The position numbers and the translations under genes are program-made. Positions 44,756-56,626 of a stretch of 64,000 nucleotides of DNA are shown piece by piece. Under the pieces are notes generated by a model. That model saw nothing but the letters and a program-made list of their open reading frames with translations, made no database searches and had not been told where the DNA came from. This stretch comes from Chrysopilus asiliformis (lineage: Eukaryota > Arthropoda > Insecta > Diptera > Rhagionidae), in NCBI GenBank assembly GCA_964034945.1, contig OZ035960.1, forward strand, positions 32,356,368-32,420,367. The letters run 5' to 3'. Position 1 is the first letter of the stretch. Each line of letters starts with the position of its first letter.

Positions 44756-44978
44756 AGCCTAAACCACAATTACGCGTGCGTGCGTGCGGCATTATTTAGT
44801 TCTGGCATCTAGTAGTTGTCACCGCGTCTAAAAGTAGAGACTGAGCCTACTCTACGCGGCAGGGACGCGGCAACGCGTCTGAGCAACGCGCAATTATACA
44901 TTTACTCATATAAATGCGTAGTTTTTACTTTCACCGCGTGGGTGCCGCCCGCACGCACGCGTAATTGTGGTTTAGGCT
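44756..44978. mobile_element. GC-rich MITE with TAA duplication (PIF/Harbinger-type)
   Basis: The TIRs are AGCCTAAACCACAATTACGC then GTGCGTGCG, perfect over about 29 bp, with TAA at 44753-44755 and 44979-44981. The interior is unusually GC-rich for this window, with many ACGCG motifs. Length is 223 bp. The end sequence is similar in style to the MITE at 1486. Confidence 0.85.
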
Positions 44979-44981
44979 TAA

Positions 44982-45457
44982 GTTTTAATATTTGTTCGAT
45001 GTAAAACTGTATACAATACCAAAAAAATTAAAATTTAGCCTATAAATTTTCACCGTGTTTTAGCAATTCAAATAAACAAATAAACACCAAAAAAAAGCTA
45101 CTATTTGACGCCTGGCGCCATTTTTTTAAATTGAACAATATAAATATATAGCATGTGATACCTCTAATGTTTCGTGTTCTCCTCCCGAGTGTCACTATAA
45201 CATTGCACTATTTATTCCCCCTCTCCCAAACAAATGAAAAAGTTTTCTGCGATTTCAAATCGATATGCGGAGGAAGTTCGTATAATGCGAGAGGCAATGG
45301 TTTGAACGAAAGTTTTCCCTGCAGACAACCTGCCTAACATTGCAAACCGGGTCAAAATCCATTTAGTAGCTTGGGAGATAGCAGGAAAAGGGGATCCGTA
45401 TCATGTGGGGGGAGTTGAAAAAGTTTGTTTAGACTAAAAAAACTAAAAAGTTTGAAA
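44982..45457. other. Non-coding spacer
   Basis: No termini. A weak family C-like phrase (CCCCCTCTCCCAAACAAATG near 45218) suggests an old relic. Confidence 0.35.
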
Positions 45458-45706
45458 TCATGCTAATATATAAAAATGAGTTGGTGTCTGTCTGTCTGTC
45501 TGTTCCTCTTTCACGCAAAAACGGCTGAACCGATTGACTTGAAATTTGGCATGAGTGTCTGTGGTAGTTCTGGTTCCAACATAGGCATACGGAAAATTAG
45601 CGCGAGGGGTGGGGGAGTAAGGGGAGGGGGTAAATTGATTTCGAAACTTAGTTTTTGCGCTACGTTACTCTTTCGCGGGGAAACTACCGAGCCAATTGGC
45701 CTGAAG

Positions 45707-48183
45707 GGCCATAGAGGGATAAGGGAACAAAAAGTGCCCCCAGAGATAGAAGCTTGAAATTTTTTTCGTAAGTTGCCACCATTACAACAAATAATTTCCC
45801 AAAATTTCAGTTCAAAAAAACGAGTAGTTTTGGAGAAAAAAAATAAAATATGTTTTTTTTGAAAAAATTCTAGCTCCGTAACGGGTTAACCGATTTGGAT
45901 GAAACTTGTCGCAATTTTTTCGTTAAAAGTCATAGTTTTCAAAAAAAAATATAGCAAAAAAATTAAGTGTGAGGAACCGTTAGGAAAAAATATTTTTTGT
46001 TTTTAAAAAATTATAACGGTAACTTAACGATTTTGCACTACTTTTATTTTTCTCCCAAAAACTCCTTAATCCCTTACCTATAAAACAAAACAAAAATCAG
46101 GGCAATCGGAGAGGTACTTCATATTCAAAAAAAATAAAATGTGAAGGTAGTCACTTTATCATATGTGAAAGATGAATCAATTTGGGAACTAAATAATCTA
46201 GGAAAATTAGGATTTGACCTCTGAAAAAATCCTAGTTAACTGGATTTTTGCACAGACCTTTATTTTGACATAACAAACAACGTCCCCAAAGTCCATTCCA
46301 AAATTGCGCCGGCGTCGTGCGTTATTCAAGGTCAAAGGTCCCGAAAATCAGTTTTTTACGTTTATCTCACTTTGTACGGGTTATACGTCTTTTTGAGTTT
46401 CAGATAAATTAATCACAATAATATTCTCTACAAAAAAGGTTAAATATAGTTTTCCTGTAGGACAAACAGTTTTCGAGATACAAGTCGTCAAACTATGCGT
46501 CGCACAAAGAAATTGCTATTATTCAAGGTCAAAAGTCAAAAAAATCGTAAATATCTCGTTTTGTATAGCCTGTACGCATTTTTTGTGTTTAGATGAATTG
46601 CTCCTCCGAAAATTATCTTCAAAAAAGGTTAAATAAATTTTTTTTGTAGGGCCAATAGTTTTCGAGATAGAAGTGAACTGTACATTCGTTTCCCCACCAC
46701 CATCGAGGTAGAATGCAAGTCGCGTTTTTTTTACATGGTTTCCCCATATATATTTTTTCCACCTTCATTCATTTGTTCTCAAAAATGTCCATCCCATTTA
46801 ACAACAATTTCTTGGTACATTACTTCCACCAGCACCGAAAGAACTTCTGAATTCCGTTTTTTGCAATTGCACAAAAGGTTGTGGTTCCAATTGTGGATGC
46901 AGAAAAATTGGATTACCGTGCTCCATCGTTTGTAGCTTTTGTCGGGGTCAATCATGTTTAAATCCTGCTTGTGATATCACTGAATTTAAACGATGTCGAT
47001 TATGAACTCGATCTTATTGGTGCCTTAACATTAAATGTAAGTGAAAATGATACCTATATCGAAGATGATGAGCAACAAGAACAAGAAGAGAAGAAGCAGA
47101 AGGAGAATAAATGAATGAAGGTGGAAAAATATGGATTAGGCCTAATGGGGAAACCATCTAAAAAGCGCGACTTGCATTCTACCTCGATGGTGGTGGGGAA
47201 ACGAATGTACAGTTCACTTCTATCTCGAAAACTATTGGCCCTACAAAAAAACCTTATTTAACCCTTTTTGTAGAGAATTTGCGGAGGAGCAATTCATCTG
47301 AACACAAAAAATGCGGACAGGCCATGCAAAGCGAGATATTTACGATTTATTTGACTTTTGACCTTGAATAATAGCAATTTCTTTGTGCGACGCATAGTTT
47401 GACGACTTGTATCTCGAAAACTGTTTGTCCTACAGGAAAACTATATTTAACCTTTTTTGTAGAGAATTTTATTGTGATTAATTTATCTGAAACTCAAAAA
47501 GACGTATAACCCGTACAAAGTGAGATAAACGTAAAAAACTGATTTTCGGGACCTTTGACCTTGAATAACTCACGACGCCGGCGCAATTTTGGAATGGACT
47601 TTTGCGACGTTGTTTGTTATGCCAAAATAAAGGTCTGTGCAAAAATCCAGTTAACTAGGATTTTTTCAGAGGTCAAATCCTAATTTTCCTAGATTATTTA
47701 GTTCCCAAATTTATTCATCTTTCACATATGATAAAGTGACTACCTTCACATTTTATTTTTTTTGAATATGAAGTACCTCTCCGATTGCCCTGATTTTTGT
47801 TTTGTTTTATAGGTAAGGGATTAAGGAGTTTTTGGGAGAAAAATAAAAGTAGTGCAAAATCGTTAAGTTACCGTTATAATTTTTTAAAAACAAAAAATAT
47901 TTTTTCCTAACGGTTCCTCACACTTAATTTTTTTGCTATATTTTTTTTTGAAAACTATGACTTTTAACGAAAAAATTGCGACAAGTTTCATCCAAATCGG
48001 TTAACCCGTTACGGAGCTAGAATTTTTTCAAAAAAAACATATTTTATTTTTTTTCTCCAAAACTACTCGTTTTTTTGAACTGAAATTTTGGGAAATTATT
48101 TGTTGTAATGGTGGCAACTTACGAAAAAAATTTCAAGCTTCTATCTCTGGGGGCACTTTTTGTTCCCTTATCCCTCTATGGCC
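45707..48183. mobile_element. Long-inverted-repeat element with a cysteine-rich gene fragment
   Basis: The arms are 45707-46780 and 47104-48183, inverted copies over about 1.07 kb with few differences, beginning GGCCATAGAGGGATAAGGGA. Each arm has internal repeats of about 190 bp around TTATTCAAGGTCAAA and TTTTCGAGATA. The centre (about 323 bp) holds coding sequence for a C-terminal cysteine-rich tail. The flanks AAG and TTT join exactly into the Helitron sequence, so no target bases were duplicated. A zero-duplication AAA|TTT-type site is reported for Spy elements; this match is suggestive only. Confidence 0.8.
46802..47113 (+). pseudogene. C-terminal fragment of a cysteine-rich (CXC/TSO1-like) protein
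   Basis: After an upstream stop at 46799-46801 the frame reads FLGTLLPPAPKELLNSVF, then ten cysteines in the pattern CxC-(x)3-C-(x)3-CxC-(x)6-C-(x)3-C-(x)2-C-(x)4-C-(x)4-C, with KGC, CGCRK and GLPCS phrases. This resembles zinc-binding CXC-type tails. Near 46990 the reading must shift by one base; it then continues as DVDYELDLIGALTLNV and an acidic, glutamine-rich tail (EDDEQQEQEEKKQKEN) to a TGA at 47111-47113. N-terminal exons are absent. It may be a captured host or transposon gene end. Function unknown. Confidence 0.6.
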
Positions 48184-48239
48184 TTTAGCTCCAACAAAAA
48201 AAAAATTGAAAAAACTTAACCCGGCAAAGACGGGTATAG

Positions 48240-49107
48240 TATAAAATATTAATTAAAAAGCTCCTGACTGAAAAATACCGGAAAAAACTATAAAACTAAA
48301 AAGTAACAAATAAGCTCTGAAACCTGTTGAGCCGTTACACAGGCAGGAACGAACAGTCGGTAAGCATTCAAGAAAAGAAAAGTCTCTTTAGGTGATCCTG
48401 CCTATGTACCGACTTAAGAGGTTTTAAAGCTTGTCTGTTTTTTTAGTTTTTCAAGTTTTTTTCAGTTGGGTTTTTTTAAGTTTTTGATTAATATTTTTCA
48501 CCAACGATTACAAATCTTCCTTCCCTTTAATTCCTATGAATACAAAGTTTCCTTCCTTCTACCATTCGCAATCCTGAAACTTTAAAATGAATTTTGTATG
48601 ATTTTTGTATGTAAAAAACGCATACCAGTTTGTATGTGATAAAAAGGAAAAAACACCATTTTTGATCCAGGAAGTATTCTCTGTAATGGACCATTTCCAC
48701 TCCACTTCTTTCATTTTGACCTCTACCATTCTCTTTAATGTGGTCAATTCGTGCACGTGAAATTTAAAAAAAATGTCCGTTACAATTTAGAAAAAATGCT
48801 TCAAACATGTAGTTGTAATATTATAGTCCCTAAGTCGATACGAAACAACATCAGCGCGTTGTTTACATCGAAATCACAATGAACCATGCGAGAATATATT
48901 TCTTTGGATTATTTTCCATTCGACAAACCCAATGTCAGATCCCTGGCATCACCAGACCGTAGTTAACCAAAACAGAAATGCGGAGACAACAATTTTAGCG
49001 ATGTGAAAAAAAGATAAATGAAAGTTAATGCGAAGCCATTAAAAAATTCTGACCTCATCCCATACGATCCTCTGATCCCAACCCATTCCATCTCATCGCA
49101 TCCCATC
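48240..49107. other. Non-coding stretch
   Basis: A 65-codon minus frame at 48559-48756 has no recognisable domain. No element termini are visible before the hAT at 49108. Confidence 0.4.
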
Positions 49108-50182
49108 TATAGCATTCAGCACCGAGACAATTTTAAGGAACCGGGTTTCGGTGCTAGAATCTTCGAGAACCGGGTACCCGGTTCTGGAACCGGTGCTGAA
49201 AATGTAAATAAAAAATAAGAAATTACCAATAAGAAATTACAGTTAAAAAATTCACTTTTTGAATAACTCTGTGGCATTAGAAGAAAACATCATATTTGAT
49301 TTTTTTTCATCGAGTGTATGACCATAGTTTAACTAGTTAGGAAACCTAGGGATTTTTCCGTGTACCTACGTTGGAGTAAAGATAACCGATATACTCGTGG
49401 ACGCGGTTTTTCTTTCTTTCCTATGCGTAAATTACCAACAAAACACAACACATGTAAAACCTAGCCACATTTTCATACACCACCAACACATGCAATCTTC
49501 CGACAATCTTCCGCTGTCTTCCGCTGTCGGAAGATTGCATGTGTTGGTGGTGTATGAAAATGTGGCTAGGTTTTACATGTGTTGTGTTTTGTTGGTAATT
49601 TACGCATAGGAAAGAAAGAAAAACCGCGTCCACGAGTATATCGGTTATCTTTACTCCAACGTAGGTACACGGAAAAATCCCTAGGTTTCCTAACTAGTTA
49701 AACTATGGTATGACAGCAGAAAGAGGAAGTAAGACAACAAAACCAATTTCTATAGTGTAGTGCTTACTCTAGTGGAAGTTAATGAGGAAAGGTCTTATTT
49801 TCCATTCTATATAATAGTTGTTCCCTGCCTATACATAAAAAAACCATTTTAACTTTACAGGAAATTTAATACTTTCTGTGAGCGCATATAAATCTATTAT
49901 ATTGTCGTTGTTTTAAAGAGACTTTGTAAAGAAAATGTAATCGGATGGCTTAATTTTGCATTAATCTTTTAATTTACAGTTATTATTAACAGAAATATGT
50001 ACTTACAACGAACGAACAGCAGCGAACGAACAGTATTTTGATATTTTAGCATGTAAGAAATTGCTTGCTTTCAGCACCGAAAACCGGGTAATTTTACCCA
50101 ATTCAAACCCGGTTTTCGGTTCCAGAAAATGGCCGGGATTCCCGGGTACCCGGGTTTCGGGTACCCGGGATTGAATGCTCTA
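49108..50182. mobile_element. hAT element with ATCCCATC duplication
   Basis: The ends are TATAGCATTCAGCACCGAGA and, inverted, TAGAGCATTCAATCCCGGGT. The 8 bp ATCCCATC flank both sides (49100-49107 and 50183-50190). Subterminal GGGTACCCGG and ACCGGGT motifs cluster near both ends. No transposase is present. The palindrome at 49323-49707 lies inside. Confidence 0.85.
49323..49707. mobile_element. Perfect 184-bp-arm palindrome with a 7-bp flank duplication
   Basis: Positions 49321-49504 and 49526-49709 are exact inverted copies by eye, around a 21-nt loop made of CTTCCGCTGT repeats. GTATGAC lies directly outside CATAGTTTAACTAG on both sides (49316-49322 and 49708-49714), as expected if a fold-back element had inserted. 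It could also be an inverted duplication or an assembly artefact. Identical 36-residue frame starts on both strands follow from the symmetry and are not genes. Confidence 0.85.
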
Positions 50183-50190
50183 ATCCCATC

Positions 50191-50927
50191 CCGTTCAGGT
50201 TCCAATTCAAATCCATGTTTCAATTCCAGCGTAGTTTGCTGTTGTGTTTTCTATTTAATATTAATTCAATAGACCTTATCCCATTCGGTTCAACAGAGAT
50301 GTCAATTCACTTTCTCACTTCTTCTTTATTCACGATTCGCGATCCTAAGGTTGGCTTCTCATTTGGGGTTTACGATTGTGAAAATGAGGTTAAAATAGTT
50401 TTGGTGTCTAAAATTGTTTGAGCCTGCAATTTTCATGAATGGTACACAAAACCCTCGATTTATAACATCCCGACATGAGACGTTTCGATATATGACGACA
50501 ATTGACGAAATTTTAGCCGTCCAAAAACGTTGTAAATCGAAGGTTTCCTGGATTACGGAAGGGCCTGCGAGTAAACGTCCTTACATTTTCGGTATCCTAA
50601 AAAAGTCCTTTAAAATCCGGCCGTGGAAAAAGATTTGCTCGTTTTTTCATTTAAGGATCCACAAAAAAATTTTTAGGAGAAGGGGCATATTGGAAATTAC
50701 GCTATTAATCCTTGCAACTCGTACAAAGCAATTAAAAATTCTCACCGTAATGTAGTACCAGCTTCAATTATCCAAATTGAAATAAAAGCTTCTTAATGAC
50801 CCTAGCCCACCTAAGAGCAAATGGTTTTTAAATTTGTATAAATGTGAGAAATAGACTCACCGCTGAAAAGAGATCGGACAATGCGTTTCTTCGCCCAAAA
50901 ATTAATATAAAAGTTTGGTCTTAAATC
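50191..50927. other. Non-coding stretch with one unassigned frame
   Basis: A 113-codon plus frame at 50414-50755 (a non-ATG or upstream start is possible) is basic and lacks any domain that I recognise. No termini. Confidence 0.35.
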
Positions 50928-50931
50928 TTAA

Positions 50932-51162
50932 CCCTCTAACCGGAATATTTCCGAGAAAAATTCACTAAAATATGACTTTCAACTTGCGACAGACCGTAAC
51001 CAAGACAACGTACAGGGCTAAATTTTTTCCAGCATGTAAAGCGATAACTTACAAAAGTCAGTGTAAGACGTTCCGGCGATTTCCGGGGATTAAAATTGTT
51101 ACCCGTTATAAACAAGCGAATTCCCTGAAGCCCGCCTTAAGGCGGGCATTCCGGTTAGAGGG
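50932..51162. mobile_element. TTAA-flanked MITE, copy 1
   Basis: Ends CCCTCTAACCGGAAT on both sides, with TTAA at 50928-50931 and 51163-51166: the piggyBac-type pattern. A palindrome GCCCGCCTTAAGGCGGGC lies near the right end. Copy 2 is at 57159. A 64-codon frame shared by the two copies is discussed as a finding. Confidence 0.88.
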
Positions 51163-51166
51163 TTAA

Positions 51167-52412
51167 GAACGCGAATTTAGAACGTCAAGCGTAAACTTTT
51201 TGTGCACTTGTTCTCGATTTTAGCTTGCGTCAATTTTAAGCTTAATGTTGGTCTGAAGTTTATCGTGTCGCACTCTTTTAATAAGTATATTTATCTCTCT
51301 CTCTTACCAACGAAAAATCATTTACCATTTTAAGCGCAATTTTAAGTCGATTTACTCTTAGGTGTGATAGGACCATAAGAAAAATCTTTAATCTTAAGTT
51401 CTTCTCCTTTAGCTGCATTTTATTTGACTGGCATTGACAACATGAAAAAAATATTAAATCCCAAGAGCAGCACGATGTAAAAAAGCAAAAATAAAACACG
51501 TGATCGCGAAACGAATAATAAAAGGAATTCTCGAACGTCTTCAAGTGATTAGAATTGTTCAAGGGGCCCAGATGTCATGTTTTTCAATTGCGTTGCAGCA
51601 TTTTGTCATTTTTACTCATTCGTGCTCCTCGAAGCGGGGATTTTTTTTTAATGCGCATCATCTATTGATCGTCAAAGCTTGTTTCCAGATACAGCGGCTG
51701 TCGGTAAAGACGAATGTGGCTTTTAAATGAATTTTAATTCAAAACTTTGAATACGACCCGAACCCTTCTATGAATTTCGGATTTGATTTTTAAGACCACA
51801 AACCAATAATTCATGTCTGTCGACTGCGAAAAAATTTATGCGTTTTGTATTAAAAATTATTTTTTTTATTGACAATTTAGCGATAAATACGTTCAGCGTT
51901 TTTACGATTTGACAAGGAAAAGGGTCAAAAAGCCATTAAATTATGCTGTAGGTCGTATACCATATAATTAAAGCGTCAAATTGGCGTTACTAAGTTTTGG
52001 ACTTCCTAGAAATTTTATGCCTACAAGGAATTTTACCAACAAAAAGGCAGATGGTTAGAGTATAACCAATAATTTTGCTACATAAAAACTAAAAATTTTG
52101 TCTACCACATTTTATGTAAATTTGTATTTATACACTGAGAAGAATAATTCGTTATTTGGCCACCACTAAAACAAGGTTCAGGAAGTCAAATTCTTAAATA
52201 TACGATTATGTGTGACTGCTTTCACATTCAAAAAATATCTAATATACTCAGGCATGTGAAAAAATCCACTGAAAGACAGCAGCCTTCTTCAACCACAGAG
52301 CCTGACTGAGAACCAGATATGGATGAAAAAAATATGTTAAAAAATGTGTCCAACTACGATTTTACTTAACTCTTCCCATACATCAAAATCGAATTCCAAA
52401 AACTTTTTAAAA
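51167..52412. other. AT-rich non-coding stretch
   Basis: Frames at 51278-51562 (minus) and 51500-51730 (plus) carry no recognisable domain. No termini were found. Confidence 0.4.
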
Positions 52413-53004
52413 CATAAGAAAATCTGCAATTGCCTGGGGCCAATCATCAAATACTCTATTGAGGACAGATCGAATTTCAATTAAAAAAATCCATTTGTAT
52501 AGGGAGGAAGGGGTGGTCCGATGGGATTTTGGTGTATGAAAGAGTTATGTAAAATAATATTATAAACGCATTTCGTAATTATAAATTTGTTTTTTTCGAT
52601 ACAATGCACCGTTATCGAGAAAATCGAAACAAAAAAAATATTACATTTGAAGAGGAGGAGGGGAAATGAGTGGTCTGATTGGATTTTGATGTATGGAGCG
52701 GTTGTGTAAAATCATATTCTAAACAAATTTTACCTTTATAAATTTTTCGATACCACTAACCGTTTTCGAGCAAATTGCAAAAAAAGTATTCAAAAAATAT
52801 TCAATTTGTATGGGGGAGGGGGGAAGGAGTGGTTCAACTGGATTTTAATGTATAGCAAGTTATGTAAAATTTTATACTAAACACATTTTTCCTTTATAAA
52901 TTTTTTCGATACGACTAACTGTTTTTGAGAAAATTGCAAAAAAAAAAACTATTTCTCTTGTATAGATGACGGGGGAAAGAATGGTTCGATTTTGTTTGTT
53001 GTCT
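52413..53004 (+). mobile_element. Family C copy 7, 3'-truncated
   Basis: The 5' end is CATAAGAAAATCTGCAATTG with CCTGGGGCCAATCATC. Three units of about 150 bp follow (CACCGTTATCGAGAAAATCG, TAACCGTTTTCGAGCAAATT, TAACTGTTTTTGAGAAAATT). It stops at the GGGGCTGTCC end at 53007. Confidence 0.78.
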
Positions 53005-53006
53005 TT

Positions 53007-53130
53007 AGGGGCTGTCCACAAAATACTTTTTGCAAATGTTAGAGCATCCACTCCCCTCCCCGATTTTTTGTTGTGTGAAGTTTGGTGCTAGTATCGCAGA
53101 CCCCCGCACCCTCCCCCCCGTTACAAAAAA
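53007..53130 (+). mobile_element. Solo end of the GGGGYTGTCCA element family
   Basis: AGGGGCTGTCCACAAAATAC resembles the end of the MITE at 6912-7043 and the sequence at 63782. A pyrimidine-rich stretch follows. The opposite end was not found. Confidence 0.5.
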
Positions 53131-53990
53131 TCGTATTTCATCGAGTCCTCGAGATTTTGCTGATAGTAAAGATCTTACACGCACTCTCAGCGAGAGCTGA
53201 TTTGGAAAAATGTCATTTTACCTGTCTGTTAGTAGTTTTATTCTAAAAAAACTACAATTGCACTCATAAAGTTTTGCAGGTTTCTTTAGTCTTAAAATGT
53301 AACGGTAAATTTCTGTCCACCAAAGATGACAAATATGGTAGCTTATTTAAAATTGGCCTTTATAGTTCTTCGAAACTTTCGCTTAAACTAAAATATTTCA
53401 TATGTTAGCGATATTTAATATTTTAAAATCTTTCTACGCTCAGAACTCAGGAAAAATTCGGTTCGGTGGGGTCTAGCAAATAAAACCTTACAAATGTTAC
53501 AACTCACCCATAGCTCATTGTTTATGGAAAACGGTAGGTGCAAGATCGGGGAAGAAAATGGTTTCTAGTTTGAGGAGGCGCAATCTCGCCATATAATTTA
53601 GGGGGCAATCCCCTAATTGCGGATGTTCGATTTCTTGAAATATTAAAATCGGGCGATTTTTTTCAAATTTTTCTTTATTTATTAAAGCATTTTCTAATTG
53701 TCTCTAAACAAGATATTGGCTAAAAACTGAAACTCGTATATTGCAGATACTAAAAAACCTCAATACGAAACGAATTTATCTTATTTGGGTTGCCAAAACT
53801 GAGTTTAAATCAATTTGATTAAATTGGCTGACAAATTACGCACGACATTTCGATTATGTTCTAAAGTCCCCAACGGGTTAGAATCGCTTTCAAAAGGGCT
53901 TCATCGCGAACAATTTGGCTCTACAAACCGCCATAAGCAAAAAAAAAAAGTCTGAAGAGCGGGAGCCTGATTGACAAATTCAAACAGTGC
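53131..53990. other. Non-coding stretch
   Basis: No gene recognised. A small hairpin TTAGGGG-gcaat-CCCCTAA lies at about 53610. No TIRs. Confidence 0.35.
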
Positions 53991-55600
53991 TCGTTATTCA
54001 ACTACCGTCAGTCTAAAATTCAACCAAATCGCAAAGGGGCGAAAGCGGATCCCTGGTCACGCCGCACTGAAACCCCAAAAGTACCGAATCCACACAATTG
54101 AACGAAACCTCACATCGAAGCGCAAAATGGCAAAACATTGGCCGTTGTGGGGTCATCGTACCCCATGATTATTTTATTAAATTCCAGAGACGGACTCGCG
54201 TCTGTGGACAATGCACAACCGAGGCGGTTGATTCACAGTCACTAATCGAGGTCCCCCGAATTCCGAACCTGCACGTGTGACTCGATTTTTGTTTGCGTCT
54301 TTATCAAAACAACAATGATGGATCGGATGGGAAGCTGATCGGGGTCTAGAAGATCACTTGCAAAAGTCGAACGCATTGAAATAGCAAAATCAGCGAATTT
54401 CTTTCTTTCCGTCTTCCAGATCGATGCGCTATCAATATGAAATTACAACAACGAACGGGACCTAAACATTGCGAAGCCAACAAACGATCTTATCGGCGCG
54501 TAGCCCACTTTGCATCGAGAAGAAAGAAAACCTTTCAAAAAATAATTTTGCGTTCATTAATCATTTTGTGGTTTATGTGTCCCAGTGGGTCAAAGTATTC
54601 TAGCTCGATGGCTGCTTCGCGATGCCCCCACGACGTCCTCCATCAAAACGCTGTCCATTTGTCAACATCAATGCGGCATGTGGGCCAAAAAAAAGCGCTG
54701 CCTCAGATTAGGATCATCGTTGAAATTCTAGATGTTAATTTTTCAGCGTTCTGATGTCGGACGGCTGGCGTATGGGGCAAAATCCACCTAGGTGTCGGTC
54801 GTCACACACCCTCGGCGGGAGGCCTGTGGGTGCCGTGCCGTGCCATACCAGATGCAGTGGTCAACAACTTCAAGAAATTCGTCTTGGCATCTTCAGACAA
54901 ATAAGCAGGAGAGTCGCCTTGAACGTTAAAAGTTATTAACCGCGCCGCCAATTTTATTAAAAGTATATCGACTCGAAAGCCATTCGAAAGTTGAAATTCG
55001 AAATCATCGAAGACTTAATGGCATTTCGATAGTCGGACATTTGCGAATGAAATATGACTTGCGAAGAAGAGCAGAGCTCAGTCGAGTCGCTATTCGAAGT
55101 GGACTAAATTGAAGCGATCCGATCCGATTAAGATGACATTAATGATAGCGAATCAACCGCAATACGACGTGCCTTTCGTTGGTCTTTGGCCAGATTCATA
55201 GCCACAGAAGCGTAGGTGGCTGAAGTGTTTTTTTATTGCATTTTATAACGAACATTGTTATGTTTTTTTTCCCCTGAAACTGGGCGCGTTGTATTAACAA
55301 TGGCTGACAAAGTCCCATATTTGGGCGGTAGCGGGCGTTATTTTGTTCATTCCATTCAGATCATAGCCGTTTGGATGCATTTCAACGGTGATGTCTTGTT
55401 TTACTCGTATATTAGCGGTTGATTTTAATCGGACAACAATAATTTCATCAAAATAATAGATCGTGATTGTTTACATTAATATCATGTTAATGTCTTCTAT
55501 GGAAAAATCAAGAAATAAAATGCTCTAAAATGTGGAGGAAATTTCATGTTTTTGGAGTAAAACATTGTGGTTCTGATTGTTTTTGACATTTTTATCCTTA
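53991..55600. other. Low-copy GC-richer island
   Basis: No repeats of the window occur here. Plus-strand frames at 54437-54754 and 54754-54939 and others show no domain that I recognise. A cluster of ATTCGAAA-type phrases lies at about 54970-55030. Possibly host intronic or regulatory DNA. Confidence 0.4.
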
Positions 55601-55760
55601 AACATAACAAAAGCTATAATTGCCAATCTGATATTATGGTGATATTCGTATCAAAATTCGAACAGTTATACCAAAATTCCAATTTGAAGTCAAACTTTCC
55701 AATAAGATTTTTTTAAATTTATTCCAATCGGATTTTGCTGTATGGGAGTTTTGTGTAGAA

Positions 55761-56084
55761 CTAGCTTGCATACCCTAACCTTCGTTGCCGGGTTAAGTTT
55801 TTTCAATTTTTTTTAAGGTCTATGTTGGAGCTAAACTTCACGCCAATCGGCTCGGTAGTTTCCCCACGAAAGGGTAACATAGAGGAAGAGCTAAATTTCG
55901 AGATCACTTTACCCCCTCCCCTTACTCCCCCACCCCTCGCGTTTCTTTTCCGTATGCCTATGTTGGAACCAGAACTACCACAGACACTCATGCCAAATTT
56001 CAAGTCAATCGGTTCAGCCGTTTTTGCGTGAAAGAGGAACAGACAGACAGACAGACACCAACTCATTTTTATATATTAGTATGA
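55761..56084 (-). mobile_element. Helitron family B, complete copy
   Basis: On the minus strand: TCATACTAATATATAAAAAT at the 5' end, GTCTGTCTGTCTGTCTG, ACCGATTGACTTGAAATTTG, and the 3' hairpin near AACCCGGCAACGAAGG then GTATGCAAGCTAG. It is flanked by A (55760) and T (56085), and the empty site reads GTAGA-A|T-CATATCC as in other family E copies. Confidence 0.9.
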
Positions 56085-56096
56085 TCATATCCTAAA

Positions 56097-56626
56097 CTAG
56101 CAGACCCGTCGTTTGCAGCGACAAGTTTTTTGTATAAATTTCAGAATGCCAAAAAACCATAAATAACTTAAAAAATTTTGGGAAAAAACTTTATCATTAC
56201 AGGACCCTCCGTTCTGAATTTTGAAAATCTAACACCGGATTCGTGATCAGCGGCCCCGAAAACCCCCTAATGCCATTTTCTCCCGGAAAAAATGGGAAAA
56301 CGATATTTGCGTTATCCTTACAGGACCTTCCGTTTCGAATTTTGAAAATCTAACACCGGATTCGAAATCAGCGACCCCGAAAACCCCCGAGTGAAACTTT
56401 TCAGCCTTCTATTGGCAGGATTCATGGCGAAAATTACAGTTGAAAAACACCCAAACCCCCTTTACCCCCCGTTCACCCCCTTAGGGGTAAAATTTCGGAA
56501 AACCCCGCCTTAGTGAGCGCCTATGCGTTGGTTGGGACCGACTGTGAAAGTTTCAAGTCTCTAGCTTCAGGGGTTTGGGCTGGGCGTTGATGAGTCAGTC
56601 AGGTTAAACGATTTTATATATAGAGA
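56097..56626 (-). mobile_element. Helitron family B2, complete copy
   Basis: On the minus strand: 5' TCTCTATATATAAAATCG, the phrase CTGACTGACTCATCAACGCC, AGCTAGAGACTTGAAACTTT, several ACAGGA/CCTGTAA segments, and the 3' end ACGACGGGTCTGCTAG. It is flanked by A (56096) and T (56627); the empty site CCTAA-A|T-AACTTTTG matches family E. It is 530 bp and non-autonomous. Confidence 0.88.

Larger units (their letters stand above)
45458..48239 (+). mobile_element. Helitron family B, carrying a long-inverted-repeat element
   Basis: The 5' end is TCATGCTAATATATAAAAAT after A (45457). GTCTGTCTGTCTGTCTG and ACCGATTGACTTGAAATTTG follow. The 3' end has the hairpin ACCCGGCAAAGACGGGT but the last bases are shortened (TATAGT), so CTAG is damaged. 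The 2477-bp element at 45707-48183 splits CCTGAAG|TTTAGCTCC, which is continuous in sister copies at 29670 and 37570. Confidence 0.82.

Noticed and set aside
45707..48183. Galileo/P-type foldback
   Set aside because: Long arms would fit, but P-type elements make 7-8 bp duplications and here the flanks join with none.
49397..49633. Identical 70-codon frames on opposite strands
   Set aside because: They come from the perfect palindrome; the two arms encode the same residues by symmetry. No coding evidence.
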